A stretch of DNA of 64,000 bases, taken from positions 156,355,322-156,419,321 of the forward strand of contig CM019065.1 in NCBI GenBank assembly GCA_009667805.1, in the 5' to 3' direction. A program made the position numbers and the translations under genes. Below, in pieces: positions 53,353 to 64,000 of this stretch. The notes beneath the pieces are model-generated. The model was given only the letters and a program-made list of their open reading frames with translations. It was not told where the DNA came from and did no database searches. Every line of letters begins with the position of its first letter. The stretch's first letter is position 1. Source of the DNA: Leptobrachium leishanense (lineage: Eukaryota; Chordata; Amphibia; Anura; Megophryidae).

Positions 53353-55679
53353 CCAACCTCTGGCCTGTAGGTTATTAACCTCAACTTGAAAGTTGTATAT
53401 ATTCTTATACATAAAAAAAACACTTGAGAAGGCACTTCTTGAACACATTTTAACAGGTAACCTATTGACAATTCAACTCTTCCTTTAAACGGATATAAAA
53501 AAATATCATTTTATAAAAAGAGTAATTATCCTTCTTCCTTTTTTAAGTTGTGTATGCCAAAGAAAGTATTTTGTTGATACGCCTCCAAATTATAAGCCTT
53601 AAAGAAATGAATATTACGAACAATTCCTCTTAAATACCCCTGTCATATTTGTTAGATTGGATCATTTCAGCTAGATTCTTATATTTCCTGCGAGTGGTGC
53701 TTTTTTAGCTGTCTTCATGTGTCTTCTCCGGTTACAGCATTTCTCATACATGAGATTTGTAATCCTCACACGTCCTAAATTCTGTGAGTTATATTCCCAA
53801 AGTGAAATTGTTTGCTGAGGCTAAAACCAGCATTTAAAGTGCTAGAGTCAATGAAATGTTCTCACTGTGATATTTGTTCAAATCAACTGTGAACCTTGCA
53901 CAGATTTAATTTTTAATGCAGTGGCATGTGAAAGATGTGATAATAAATTTAGCGATTCATCAACAATTAATAGCACCTTTAAATCTGCGATAATTAGTGC
54001 TAATGGTGTGGCTGTGACGGAAAGATGTATTAACACCTGAGTAAACAAATGTATGTCTGTGTAAACACACACACATATATATAAAAATAATAATAATTAA
54101 AAAAGAATATATATATGCATATACATATTTATATATATATATTATACAGGTATAGCATGTGCTCATTGCATAATGGAGAGTATTACATGATAATATTGAA
54201 ATTTTACATTTTTTGACTGCGATACATTAAAAATTGCATGTCACCTAATTACAAATATGTTCACAAAATACAAAATGTGTCATGTATTTATATATAATAT
54301 TGACATAAATATACAGTTAACAGTCCTCAAATAGCATAAATTGCATGTTTATGCTGGAAAAGAATGTGTGATTGTGTTTGCAGACAGAATATTAACAAGA
54401 GAAGGAAAATCCACAATATGTCCTAATAGATATATGTTGAAATTCATCATGAACCAAAAAGGAAATAGCGATTATATACAGAAAGAAACAAAATCCAGGG
54501 ACTTGTTCTTAATGGAAACGTGACACCCCAGATGCACTATATTTCCCATGGTGCTATACCTGTCATGAAAAATGTGGTTGACGAACAGATGACAAGACAA
54601 GATTCACAGTCACCACAGATTATAATATGTTATGAATCTCTTCTTCTGCGTTTTCTCCTGTTCTGCCGTGTTCCAAGTGAAATATCATTTCGCTTTTCAA
54701 GTAAGATCAACTAAGCTAAACCCGAAGAAGAAGAAAAATCACAAAATCTGGAAAGTGGATACATAGCATCTGCACGGTATACAATGACTGAAGGTGTGGT
54801 CACTCGAATGATGTGCGATTCCATCCCAAACCAAATATTTTATCGTTGCCAAACACATTTCCACAGCGGGATCTAGTTTTGCTCTTTGGCTCCTTTTCCT
54901 GGAGCTGATATCGCTGCTCTCTCTCATAAATAAGGCACTTGCTAGATATATTGAGATTTAGTGATGCCAGACACTCATTGTGAATGCAAAAAATTAAACA
55001 AACCTCAGACAATCCAAGGGTTCTTGGGGCTCTAAAGTGGAGCATCATCTGCTAAATTCATAGAGCTACATCTCTTTCAGTTTGCTAACCGGTAGGCTGG
55101 GAAATGTAGCGAGGCTAGAAAATGTGACTTTTGTTCAAATCATAATCTTACCTGGAAATGTGCACATAATTTCGGTTATCACTGTGCACGCTTTCATAAT
55201 AACAAAACAATAGTAGCCCCAACGTGTCCGCTGTCGGCTTTGGCAGACTTTCAGTTTGTCTTCTCTTAATGACTGGAATGGCTGCTGGACGTTGGGCTAC
55301 CTACATCTCTCCTAGATAGAGGTCTAGAACGATGTTGCTCACTTCAGTAGAGCAGAAAGAGTGGTTTATGATTGGTTGAGCTACTTCCTGGCATAGGGCG
55401 GAATTCTTTGCATTTGCTGTGATTTTTGAATATAGTAACTTAAAAGGTCATTTTATTTTTTATTTAGTTTTTTTATATATAATTTTTTTATACATAACTT
55501 AGTGCATAATAGAAATTTTGGTAATTTCTACCATACCAATTTTTTCCACAGAATTCTTTTTCAGGGCACTTTTCATTAATTTAGAAATTACTCATAAGTG
55601 CTACAGACATTCAGGAAACAAGAAGAACTGTGACAAGATGTAGTTATAGTTACAAGTATTTTTAAAACACCAACAAGTT
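53353..55679. other. unassigned sequence
   Basis: 2.3 kb of AT-rich sequence with AT microsatellites near 54066-54145 and no ORF with recognisable content. I see no terminal repeats. Confidence 0.4.
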
Positions 55680-58215
55680 CTGTAGCGCTGTTGGCAACAC
55701 CCTGGACCTTATTTTCTCCAACCTCTGTACTATTTTTAACTTTCCCAACACACATCTTCCCCCTTCTGATCACCACCTCCTCTCCTGGAATCTTCTCCTG
55801 CTGCCAACCCAGACTCCTGCTTCTACCACACTCCTCTTCTACCTAGAAGACACCTTGGTGCCCTAAATCCTAAGCTGCTCTCCACCACTATCCATCCTCT
55901 TTTCCTTCCGATCTCAACATCTAACTACACTGACAAAGACACTGATATCTACAACTCCGCCCTCTCCTCATCACTGGGCGAACTTGCTCCTACCTCTCTC
56001 TTTCCTACACACAGGCCTAACCACCAACCATGGCACACTAAGTACACAAGATATCTTTGCCGATCTTTCAGGGCAGCTGAACATGGCTAAAGGAAGTCTT
56101 GCACTTCGGCTGACTTCCTGCATTACAAATTCATGCTCCTACATTCATTCCTACAGTCTCGCTCTATCCATCATTAAACTTATTTCTCGTCCCTGGTCTC
56201 ATTATTTTCTCATGATTCTAGACGTCTGTTTCATGCTTTCAATCTGTTGATTGTGCCCCGCTTCCACTCAATCTTCCACAGACCTCAATGCTGTCAGCTT
56301 TGCTGACTATTTCATTGATAAGATTACTAAACTTAGACTAGACGTTTTTCACTGCCTTCCTCCTTTACCATTCTACCCAACTGACTTGCTCACTCCCAGC
56401 CCTCTCTTCTATTATGTCTTCCTTTTCTCCGGTCTCAGAGGAGGATGTCTCAGAAGTTCTCAAGTCCTCCTGCCCGACCACCTGTCCGCTTTACCCCATC
56501 CTTTTGCACCTTATTCGGTCTGTGCTACCCATCATTGTCGCTGCTTTAACTCATATTTTTAACCTCTCCCTCTCCTCTGGACTCTTCCCCTCTGCATTCA
56601 AACATGCTCTGATCACCCCCATGCCACCATTCTAAAGAGACCATCTCAAGATCCTACCTCCCTTTCGAACTGCTCCATTTGTTTGCTCCCCTTTGCCTCC
56701 AAAATCTTAAAATGCATGTTCTATAACCAGCTCATCAGTTTTCTTGCTGCTAACTCTCTACTTGACCCACACTAGTCCAGATTTCGCTCCCAGCACTCCA
56801 CTGAAACTGCTTTGACAAAGGTGACTAACGATTTAGTTGTTCCTAAAACCAAACCTTCACTTCTCCTTGCTTATTCTTCTTGACCTTTCTGCTGCATTCG
56901 ACACTGTAGACAACTCTCTCCTGCTCCTCACACTGTGTCAACTTGGCCTCAGTGACATAGCTCTCTCCTGGTTCTTTTCCTATCTCTGTATTTACTCCTT
57001 CAGTGTCTCCTTTGCTGGTGCCTCTTCACCACCGGTTCCTCTCTTGGTTGGGGTGCGTCAAGGCTCTGTCCTGGGTTCCCTACTCTTCTCAATCTATACT
57101 GTCTCTCTGGGCAACCTAATTTTTTCCTAAGGAATCCAATATCATCTCTATGCTGACGACACCCAAATATATCTTTCCTCCACCAATCTCTCTCCTCCTG
57201 TGTTGGACCGTATTACAGCCTGCCTGTCAGCTGTCTCCAACTGAATGACTTACCGTTTCCTAAAGCTCAACCTCTCTAAAACTGAACTTCTCATCTTCCC
57301 TCTAAAACCTCCATTATTGTGCCCATTTCTCTTCAGATGAATGGTGCCACCATTACTTTTACCTCTCAGGCTCATTGCCCAGGGGTCCTCTTGGACTCCA
57401 ATCTATCTTTTACTCCTCACATTCAGTCACTAACCAAATCTTCCTACCTCCACCTAACAATCATTACAAACATCCGTCCCTTTCATAATCAGGACTGTAA
57501 TAAAATGCTCATCCAAGCTCTTATTATCTCCCTCTGTTACTGTTACCTACTTTTCTCTGGCCTTAAAAGAACCCAGATTCTCCCTCTGTAGTCCGTTATG
57601 AATGGCTGTGCTAGACGCATACACCTCACCTCCCACACCTCTCACACCTCAACCCTGTGTCAATCTCTACACTGGCTCCCTGTTTCCTTTAGAATCCACT
57701 TTAAAATACTGGTCTTCACATGCAAAGCTCTCCATAACCGCGCCCCTGCCTACATCTCCTCCCTTATTAGCAGGTACATCCCATCCCGACCACTTCGCTC
57801 TGCCAATGATCTGATGCTATCAGTTCCTCGTACCCGCACCCTCAACTCTCGCCTTCAGGACTACTCTCAAACTGCCCCCTTTCTATGGAACTCCCTCCCC
57901 ACTACATCAGACTCTCCCCATCTCTCCAGTCATTCAAGAAGTCTCTGAAAACAGATTACTTTAGAGAAGGCTATCCGCTCACTCCATAATCCTCCACTGT
58001 ACATTTCTTGCACCATCTTCCCACCCAGCCCATATGCACCCCCGGTACTTTTTGTACTCTATTTACCCTCACAGAGTGTGTCACCCCTCTCCTCTTAGAT
58101 TGTACGCTCTAAGCAGGGTCCTCTCTCCTACTGTTCTGTGTGTGTGACGTGTATGTATTATTCTATCTCTCCCATTGTACAGCGCTACTGAACTTGTTGG
58201 CACTTTATAAATACT
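55680..58215 (+). mobile_element. L2 LINE, decayed
   Basis: Pieces of one long polyprotein appear in order over several frames. The endonuclease C-terminus includes NLCTIFNFPNTHLPPSDHHL, with the SDHH box. RT follows: [17 protein letters not shown] (about 56872), [18 protein letters not shown] (about 57050) and YADDTQIYLSS (about 57150). The C-terminal block is LHWLPVSFRIHFKILVFTCK (about 57670), then RSANDLMLSVPRTRTLNSRL. The 3' end carries AGATTGTACGCTCTAAGCAG and GCGCTACTGAACTTGTTGGC, ending TTTATAAATACTTGAAAC: the standard L2 tail. Many stops and frameshifts; inactive and older than the CR1 copy at 22 kb. Confidence 0.9.
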
Positions 58216-58220
58216 TGAAA

Positions 58221-59855
58221 CTAGAACTGTAAGAATGTATGGCCCAGTATGGGAAGATCAAAACATGCTCCAATTGGCTAGCTATAGCTTTACTGTTGCA
58301 ATTTAGACAATCATGGCAGAATATCTGGCCTCACCCTTGACTCTGCACAAGTCAAGCTGCAAAAACACCCCCAAATTTCCACCCTTGCAACTAAGGACCC
58401 CAGTCTGATTTGCTCTCGCATCTATAGCTATGAGCCAGCCTGCATGAAAAGATAGCTATACACAATGGCATCATCATATACAGATTCCTATTGTAATGAT
58501 AAAGAATATGGATATTCTATGGATTTGAATATGGAATAAGAGACATATGGAAGTACACACTTTCCTATGAAAAAGTACATATAGAAATTATCTAACAAAT
58601 GATAATATTTTCAAAGAATATATGGAAAGTAGTAGAGGTGTTCCTGTAAAATTAATAATAATTTAAGGGGTGCTACAAAAACCAAAGGTTCAATAATTTA
58701 AAGTAATAAATGTGAAAATTCATTTTTTTAAATATTACCATGTCAGCCCATTGTTTTAGTGTTTATATGTATCCAAACACATAAAAGAATAAATTCAGCA
58801 ACCCCCCCAGCTTTTCCTCAGACAAATATAAATCATTATTACATTTTTAATGATGTCACTGCTATAAAGAAACCATTTATTACGTACATTTGCCTTGTGT
58901 CTGAAAAATATTATATCCATGGTCCATTTTCCTTATTGTTTTAGAATTCCGCAGATCTTATCATATTTTTGAATATAGTAACACAAAATGTTTTTTGGTT
59001 AAATTCTCACTTTCATATAGAGACGTAAGTTTAAAACAAAATGCCTTTATTGCTGGCCGAAAAATGTACATCCCAAGATATTTCTATAACCCATAGTGAT
59101 TTTACAGCAGCACAAAATGAGCAGACATCATTTATAAAGAGAAATTCCGCTATGGAATTCTATAAATGGAGCAAACACCATGGAAACTAATGGACAGTTG
59201 CTGAAGGTTCTAAACACTGCTCCACAACTGCCATTTATTCATGAAAATCCAAAATGATGGCCAATGCAAAGTAATAACCATTTTAAAGTAGGTCATGCAC
59301 AAAGCATGCTTTGGACGTTGAACCAACAAGAGAATAGAAACAATGCAGGAAGCTTGAAGATCCCCACGCTCTCCTTTTCCATGCATTGCTGCAGGAGGTG
59401 ACTATATTTTCATGCTAATCTGCCCACACTACTTTGCTCTGTCTCAGATGTTGATTGAGGACTCAACCATCACGAAAGTATTTTGGTGCAACAGCACATT
59501 TTTAACAAGGCTAATCTGTGTCTTTATATAGGTCTGCAAAAGGTAAATCAACTTCATAAAATAATAACAAAAAAAGACACTAAATTATGAACTGAATAAA
59601 CCTCCAGAGCAGTTGCTGCAACAATAGCCCATCTCAACATTTCATGTCAAGAGATGTCTTCATGCAGCAACCTCTCAAATGCGTCTGATTTACCTGAAAT
59701 TTTCTGTGCCATTGTTTGCAAATCCACCTACTCACAGGCATCGTCCATTATTTTTATGGTTTATGTAGGGTACCATACGATGTCACCAAATCTTCATGTG
59801 TTGCTCTGTATTTCAGTGTTTTTAATTTTGGAATGGTAGTTTTTCTTTCTGTATA
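58221..59855. other. unassigned sequence
   Basis: AT-rich, no credible ORF or repeat structure. Confidence 0.4.
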
Positions 59856-60778
59856 GACTTGGACAGTGCTTTTTTCTGGAAAAATAGGTGGGGGATACTC
59901 TCACGTCCGGGGAAAAACTGATTATTATTAGGGATGAGCGTTCGGTTCGGATCTGTTCGGAGTTCGAATTGAACATCGGCTGTTCGAAAGTTCAAGAACT
60001 TCAAACTTTTTTGGGACATTCGCCAAAAGGTCGATTTAAAAAAATATATATATAAAAAATGCTTAAAAAATACTAAAAAATCTAGAAATAAAGAGACTCT
60101 TTACTGCAGATTAGTATAAGCAACGGTTTATTAGATACTGAATTAAAACAGGAATATTTTTAACATTGAAGCCTATGGGATAAAACATTCTTGTTACTAA
60201 AACATCAGGCAGACACAGCCCTCTAATCAGGCACTGTAGAGAGCAGCCTGCCGGGGCCTCCCAAGGATCCCCTAGAGGAGCATGCGGCCGCCAGATGACA
60301 GAGCTGCGACTGTGCGGGCTAGCTGACCGGGTGCATGTGGCAGAGACAGGCGGCGCAGGGAGGGAGTCACTGCACCTGCAGCCACGGCAGACCCCCCCCC
60401 CACAACCAGGATCCAGGGAGCCCCCACTGACCACCAGGCTAAGGTAAGGCGACACATTTCTAAAAAAAATAAAATCCGAGGACATTTTTAAATGTCCCCG
60501 GGAACATAAAATAAAACTTTTTTCTTTCTCTACCTGCCTGAATGTATTTAATTATATATATTAGATACATTCAGCCAGGTAGAGGAGGGTGGCATGTGGG
60601 CTGCGCGGGGTCTCAGGCAGTGGTTTGTTTTTGTTGTGTGTATATTTCTAGCAAATTTATAGGGGAAGGTAAGGGCAGGTATGATATATATATACATATA
60701 GATAAGATATATATCTATATTCTTATAAATATATATATATCCAGACTTGTATTACACACACATTTTGACAACTAATTG

Positions 60779-60909
60779 CCCCCCCCCGATTTGGCTGATC
60801 CCTCCAGAAGAAATGTTGAACCCGATAGAGCAGAGAATAATATATATATTCTCTGCTCTGTTGGGTTAAACATTTCTTCTGGAGGGATCAGCCAAATTGG
60901 GGGGGGGGC
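60779..60909. repeat. 131-bp hairpin
   Basis: A left arm starting at a C-run and GATTTGGCTGATCCCTCC pairs with a right arm ending GGAGGGATCAGCCAAATT and a G-run; about 4 mismatches in 60. The centre is ATATATATA. Probably a small fold-back element within the hAT. Confidence 0.85.
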
Positions 60910-61662
60910 GCATTTAGTTGAGATTGTCCACAAGCCACCCCCCATGTGCGTATGTGTATATATGGTCTGAGGTTTGTGGGTGGGTGTATATATATATCTG
61001 CATGTTGATATATACGTATATGTCTGTGTGTGGTATCAATGCATCCCCACTCTATACACAGCGCTCCGTGTCCCTATAATATATATGATCAGGGGTTACT
61101 TTTATATTTTTATACTATTCCTATTAAATTAACAGTAATTTTTTATATATTTTATTCAGCAGAAACTTTTTTTTGCCTATATAACATGTGCTTTGTGAAA
61201 ATAAAACGGTTTTGTGTGTACATTTTAATTTAGTTAGTGGATTCCTGTCCAGTGCGTTGAGAAGCAAACGTAATGCAGTGTAGACACGCTGCGAGGCGGA
61301 GCGGAGTGAAGTCAAGATTGCAAAATGTTTGCTTCTCTTCGCTTCGCTACACTGTGCGTCGCTACATGCTCAGTTGTCTCAGCCTTTATTCCCGCATCGC
61401 TAGCTTACGAATCAGTTTGTATACTTGTTACTGACCCTGCTTGTTCTGAGGACTCGATCTGTTGCCGACTTTGCCTGCCATTTGACTATTCTCTCTGTGT
61501 ATTCCCTGCCTGTTCTGTTTGCTTCCTGTTGCTACTGGTGTGTGCCGATTCTCAAAATATACAGTAGCGCAGTACAAGTGCTTAAACATTGCTTACCCGA
61601 TTTTGTTATAGCTGCTGATGAAACTGAATAGATCGGGGATCTCTTCTGCATTATCAAAACCT

Positions 61663-62130
61663 CCACCACTGCACTCTTCCACAATACCTCAGAGGGGTTA
61701 CGATGTGAAGGTACTTGCTGCCACCAAAGGCAAAATATTTGGGAGCACTGACGCCTGTACCAGATTCATATAATTTTAATATTTGACTGCAGGGTCCACC
61801 ACTGCACTCTTCCACAATACCACAGAGGGGTTACGATGTGAAGGTACTTGCTGCCACCAAAGGCAAAATATTTGGGAGCACTGACGCCTGTACCAGATTC
61901 ATATCAATTTAATATTTGACTGCAGGGTCCACCACTGCACTCTTCCACAATACAACAGAGGGGTTACAGTGTGAAGGCACTTGCTGCCACCAAAGGCAAA
62001 ATATTTGGGTGCACTGATGCCTGTACCAGATTCCAACCCTGCACTCTTCCACAATACCACAGAGGGGTTACGGTGTGAAGGCACCGTTGCTGACACTAAA
62101 GGCCCAATTTTAAAGCACCTATTGTTACTT
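61663..62130. repeat. 133-bp tandem repeat, about 3.7 units
   Basis: CCACCACTGCACTCTTCCAC starts at 61663, 61796 and 61929, a period of 133 bp; a fourth, shortened unit starts near 62034. Units contain GAGGGGTTACGATGTGAAGG and CAAAGGCAAAATATTTGGG. Identity between units is high. The minus-strand 86-codon ORF through it is an artefact. Confidence 0.9.
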
Positions 62131-63597
62131 TCATCCAAAGCCTGCATAAGTTTCACCATAATTTAGCCAAAAAAATCACTAAACTTGTTCAACGTGTCCT
62201 AAAATGTCTCCTATTTTCATACAGGCTGCCGCCCCAAGCAGTTGTTTATGAATAGATTAAAGGAAAAACATTTACCGTCATTTGAAATGTAATTTTTTTG
62301 TTTTTAAATGTTTCTATACAGCCTAAAAATCCGCCACTTCACGGGCAGGTTATGGGGACCTCCTAGGCACGATATTTGAAGGAATTTTTCGTTTTTATTC
62401 TTAACCTTTATTTCATGGAAAACTCACTGTTCCTTTAAAAACTTTTTTAAAACTTTTTGTCCTTGTTTCCTGTCCCCCAGGGCACTACCCGGACCCCCAT
62501 ACACCTTTTATGGCAAATATCTAGCACATATGCCCTCTTGGAGGGCACTCTAAAAATCGAACGTTCGAGTCCCATTGACGTACATTGAGTTCGGATCGTG
62601 TTCGAGCTCGAACTCAAACTTTTGAAATTGTTTGAGTTAAAAGTCGAACCGAACACGGCTCATCCCTAATTATTATGACTATTTTCATGTCCTATTAAAC
62701 AATAGTTGAAGACACTATAAAAGGGCCTCTTTGTACTGAGACCTGCCTGTCACTGCAGAGCAATACAGCCAGGACTTAAGTTTCCATCTTCTCACCTTCC
62801 AGGGTGCACCACACACTGTCTGGAACTGCTGGGAAGGCTGTGGGTAAGGCGGCAGTATAGACTTCTTTTGGCATGCCCTCCTCTTGACATCATCAGAGGG
62901 GGCCAGGCACCAGCAAGGACGAAGGGACCAGGAGAGAGAGAGCGCAGGCTTCCATATCCAGCACCGCGGGGGAGTCTGCTCTATGACCTGGCAGATACAA
63001 TGCAGCTCGCTGGGTACCAGCTGCATCTTAGAGGAGGAGCAGCATGGACACAACGCCAGGCAGATAGTTTAAAAATTTGGATCCCAGTGAAGGCAAGTGA
63101 CCAAGAATTCAAATTTTCTTTTTGCACCCCCTCCTGGACTTGCGCTCTTAGGCAGCCATCTGTACCGCCTTACAGTGCCAGCTCCTCTGATTACACCTCT
63201 TGCCTGACAATCCGCAGCTCAGGCAGATGTGTGAAAATATGCTGCACACCCCCTCCCCATGCTGTTCAAAGTTTCAGCGGCTGCAAAGAGAGGAGGGTGC
63301 AGCATGTTTACACACATCTGCCAGAGCTGGGGCACTGAAGAAACAGAGGGGAAATTTTATTTAACCAGCCCTCCCTTGTCACTTACTGGGAGAAGAGGGG
63401 GTTATCAGTCGCTACATACACTCCTGACAATTGGAAGCGTTCAGGAGCAATATGAGCTGCTGAGCGCTTCCGATTCTCTGCCTGCCACTGCAGGAGGAGG
63501 GAGGAGCATCATGCTCTCTCTTGTTAGTTCGGGCTGGTGGTGAGGTGCCCATACTGAGTGCCGATGAGTACCCCCTGAAAAAAAACCTGGACTTGGA

Positions 63598-64000
63598 ACA
63601 CGGAGAAGGTTCCTTAGGTTAACAGTCCCATCCCTCCAGATTCCCATTAAGTGTGGTCTGAGTGAAGACTGAAGAGTATATGAAGGTGGCCCTTTTCACA
63701 GTTTTATAAGGACATGGCACAGGTAGACTTATCTTTTATTTCTCATATCGAAATTAGATGTAAGGCCAACCAATATAGGGGTGCTATGACTTCGCAACTA
63801 GTAGTTTTTAACAAAGTACAGCAATGTGGTCTGATCTAATCCCCATATATTTTTTGCTGTTAGGCATTTTTTACTGTTTAGTTTCAAAAATATACAGTGA
63901 CATCATACAATAGAAGCTTTGTAGAAATGAAAAGGATGAAAAAAAACAGAGAGCAAAGTTCAAAATAAAAAAAAAATCACATATAAATACTGAAGTCTCT
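63598..64000. other. unassigned sequence to the window edge
   Basis: No feature supported. Confidence 0.4.

Larger units (their letters stand above)
59929..62668. mobile_element. hAT element (TAGGGATGAGC ends), nested
   Basis: TAGGGATGAGCGTTCGGTTC and the complement of TAGGGATGAGCCGTGTTCGG, with a perfect 8-bp duplication ATTATTAT (59921-59928, 62669-62676). The sister copy of the host at 9285-9300 shows the uninterrupted AATTATTATGATGATTTT site. Same family as 42872-46008: both contain CCGGGTAGTGCCCTGGGG-type sequence and the segment GCAGTAAAGAGTCTCTTTAT. It holds a hairpin and a 133-bp tandem repeat. No transposase ORF. Confidence 0.9.
59864..63589. mobile_element. hAT-like element (CAGTGCTTTTTTC ends) with a nested hAT
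   Basis: Left end CAGTGCTTTTTTCTGGAAAA; right end, GTACCCCCTG plus an A-run and CCTG, is the imperfect complement. The 8-bp duplication GACTTGGA is perfect (59856-59863, 63590-63597). The first 60 bp match the element at 9233. The insert 59929-62668 accounts for most of the length; the remaining native part (62677-63589) is GC-richer and has no transposase. Confidence 0.85.

Noticed and set aside
52827..53389. 183- and 168-codon hydrophobic ORFs, possible membrane proteins
   Set aside because: Low-complexity translation of the polypyrimidine tract.

Overview
This window is vertebrate nuclear DNA, most likely from a frog (Anura). No host protein-coding exon, tRNA, rRNA or CRISPR array could be supported. 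Almost everything that can be identified is transposable-element (TE) or tandem-repeat sequence. The mix fits an amphibian genome: CR1 and L2 LINEs, a Penelope-like element with hammerhead ribozymes, Tc1, hAT, Harbinger-like and TTAA-site DNA elements, Helitrons and a polyadenine-rich SINE. All boundaries were read by eye from terminal repeats, target-site duplications (TSDs) and paralogous empty sites.

Layout, left to right. 1-205 is the end of a Tc1 element. 2027-5762 is a head-to-head Penelope-like (PLE) insertion with a GIY-YIG remnant and hammerhead motifs. A MITE with CAGGGTTATTC ends and a 3-bp TSD sits inside it, and that MITE holds a TTAA-flanked element. 5921-7564 holds more TTAA elements. 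8074-8628 is a probable solo LTR. 8706-10717 is a Harbinger-like MITE carrying a hAT-like element, which in turn carries a minisatellite. 11753-15761 is a CAGGG-type MITE holding a TTAA element and a 420-bp satellite cluster with an internal inversion. 16-20 kb holds SINE, CR1, L2 and MITE pieces. 20430-24066 is a dead Tc1 holding a CR1 LINE and a hAT MITE. 26899-29256 is a Helitron inside a SINE tail, and it contains a second 420-bp satellite inversion. 31955-34184 is a CAGGG-type MITE split by a minisatellite-bearing Helitron. 34-39 kb holds hairpin MITEs and a perfect 281-bp palindrome. 40834-42836 is a nearly full Tc1 transposase gene broken by a Harbinger-like MITE. 42872-46008 is a hAT containing a TTAA element with a 505-bp tandem duplication. 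46868-47852 is a second minisatellite Helitron in reverse orientation. 48-51 kb holds further MITEs and a SINE. 52001-52909 is a solo LTR inside a CCTT-type pyrimidine tract. 55680-58215 is a decayed L2 LINE. 59864-63589 is a hAT with another hAT nested in it.

There is no operon-like cooperation here. The logic of the region is insertion order: many elements sit inside others, and several junctions can be checked against an empty copy of the same site elsewhere in the window. The strongest second-look items are the minisatellite-bearing Helitron pair, a minisatellite core shared by hAT-like, Helitron and TTAA-class elements, the PLE hammerheads, the two satellite clusters with an internal inversion, and the CAGGG-type family whose 3-bp TSD leaves its superfamily open.
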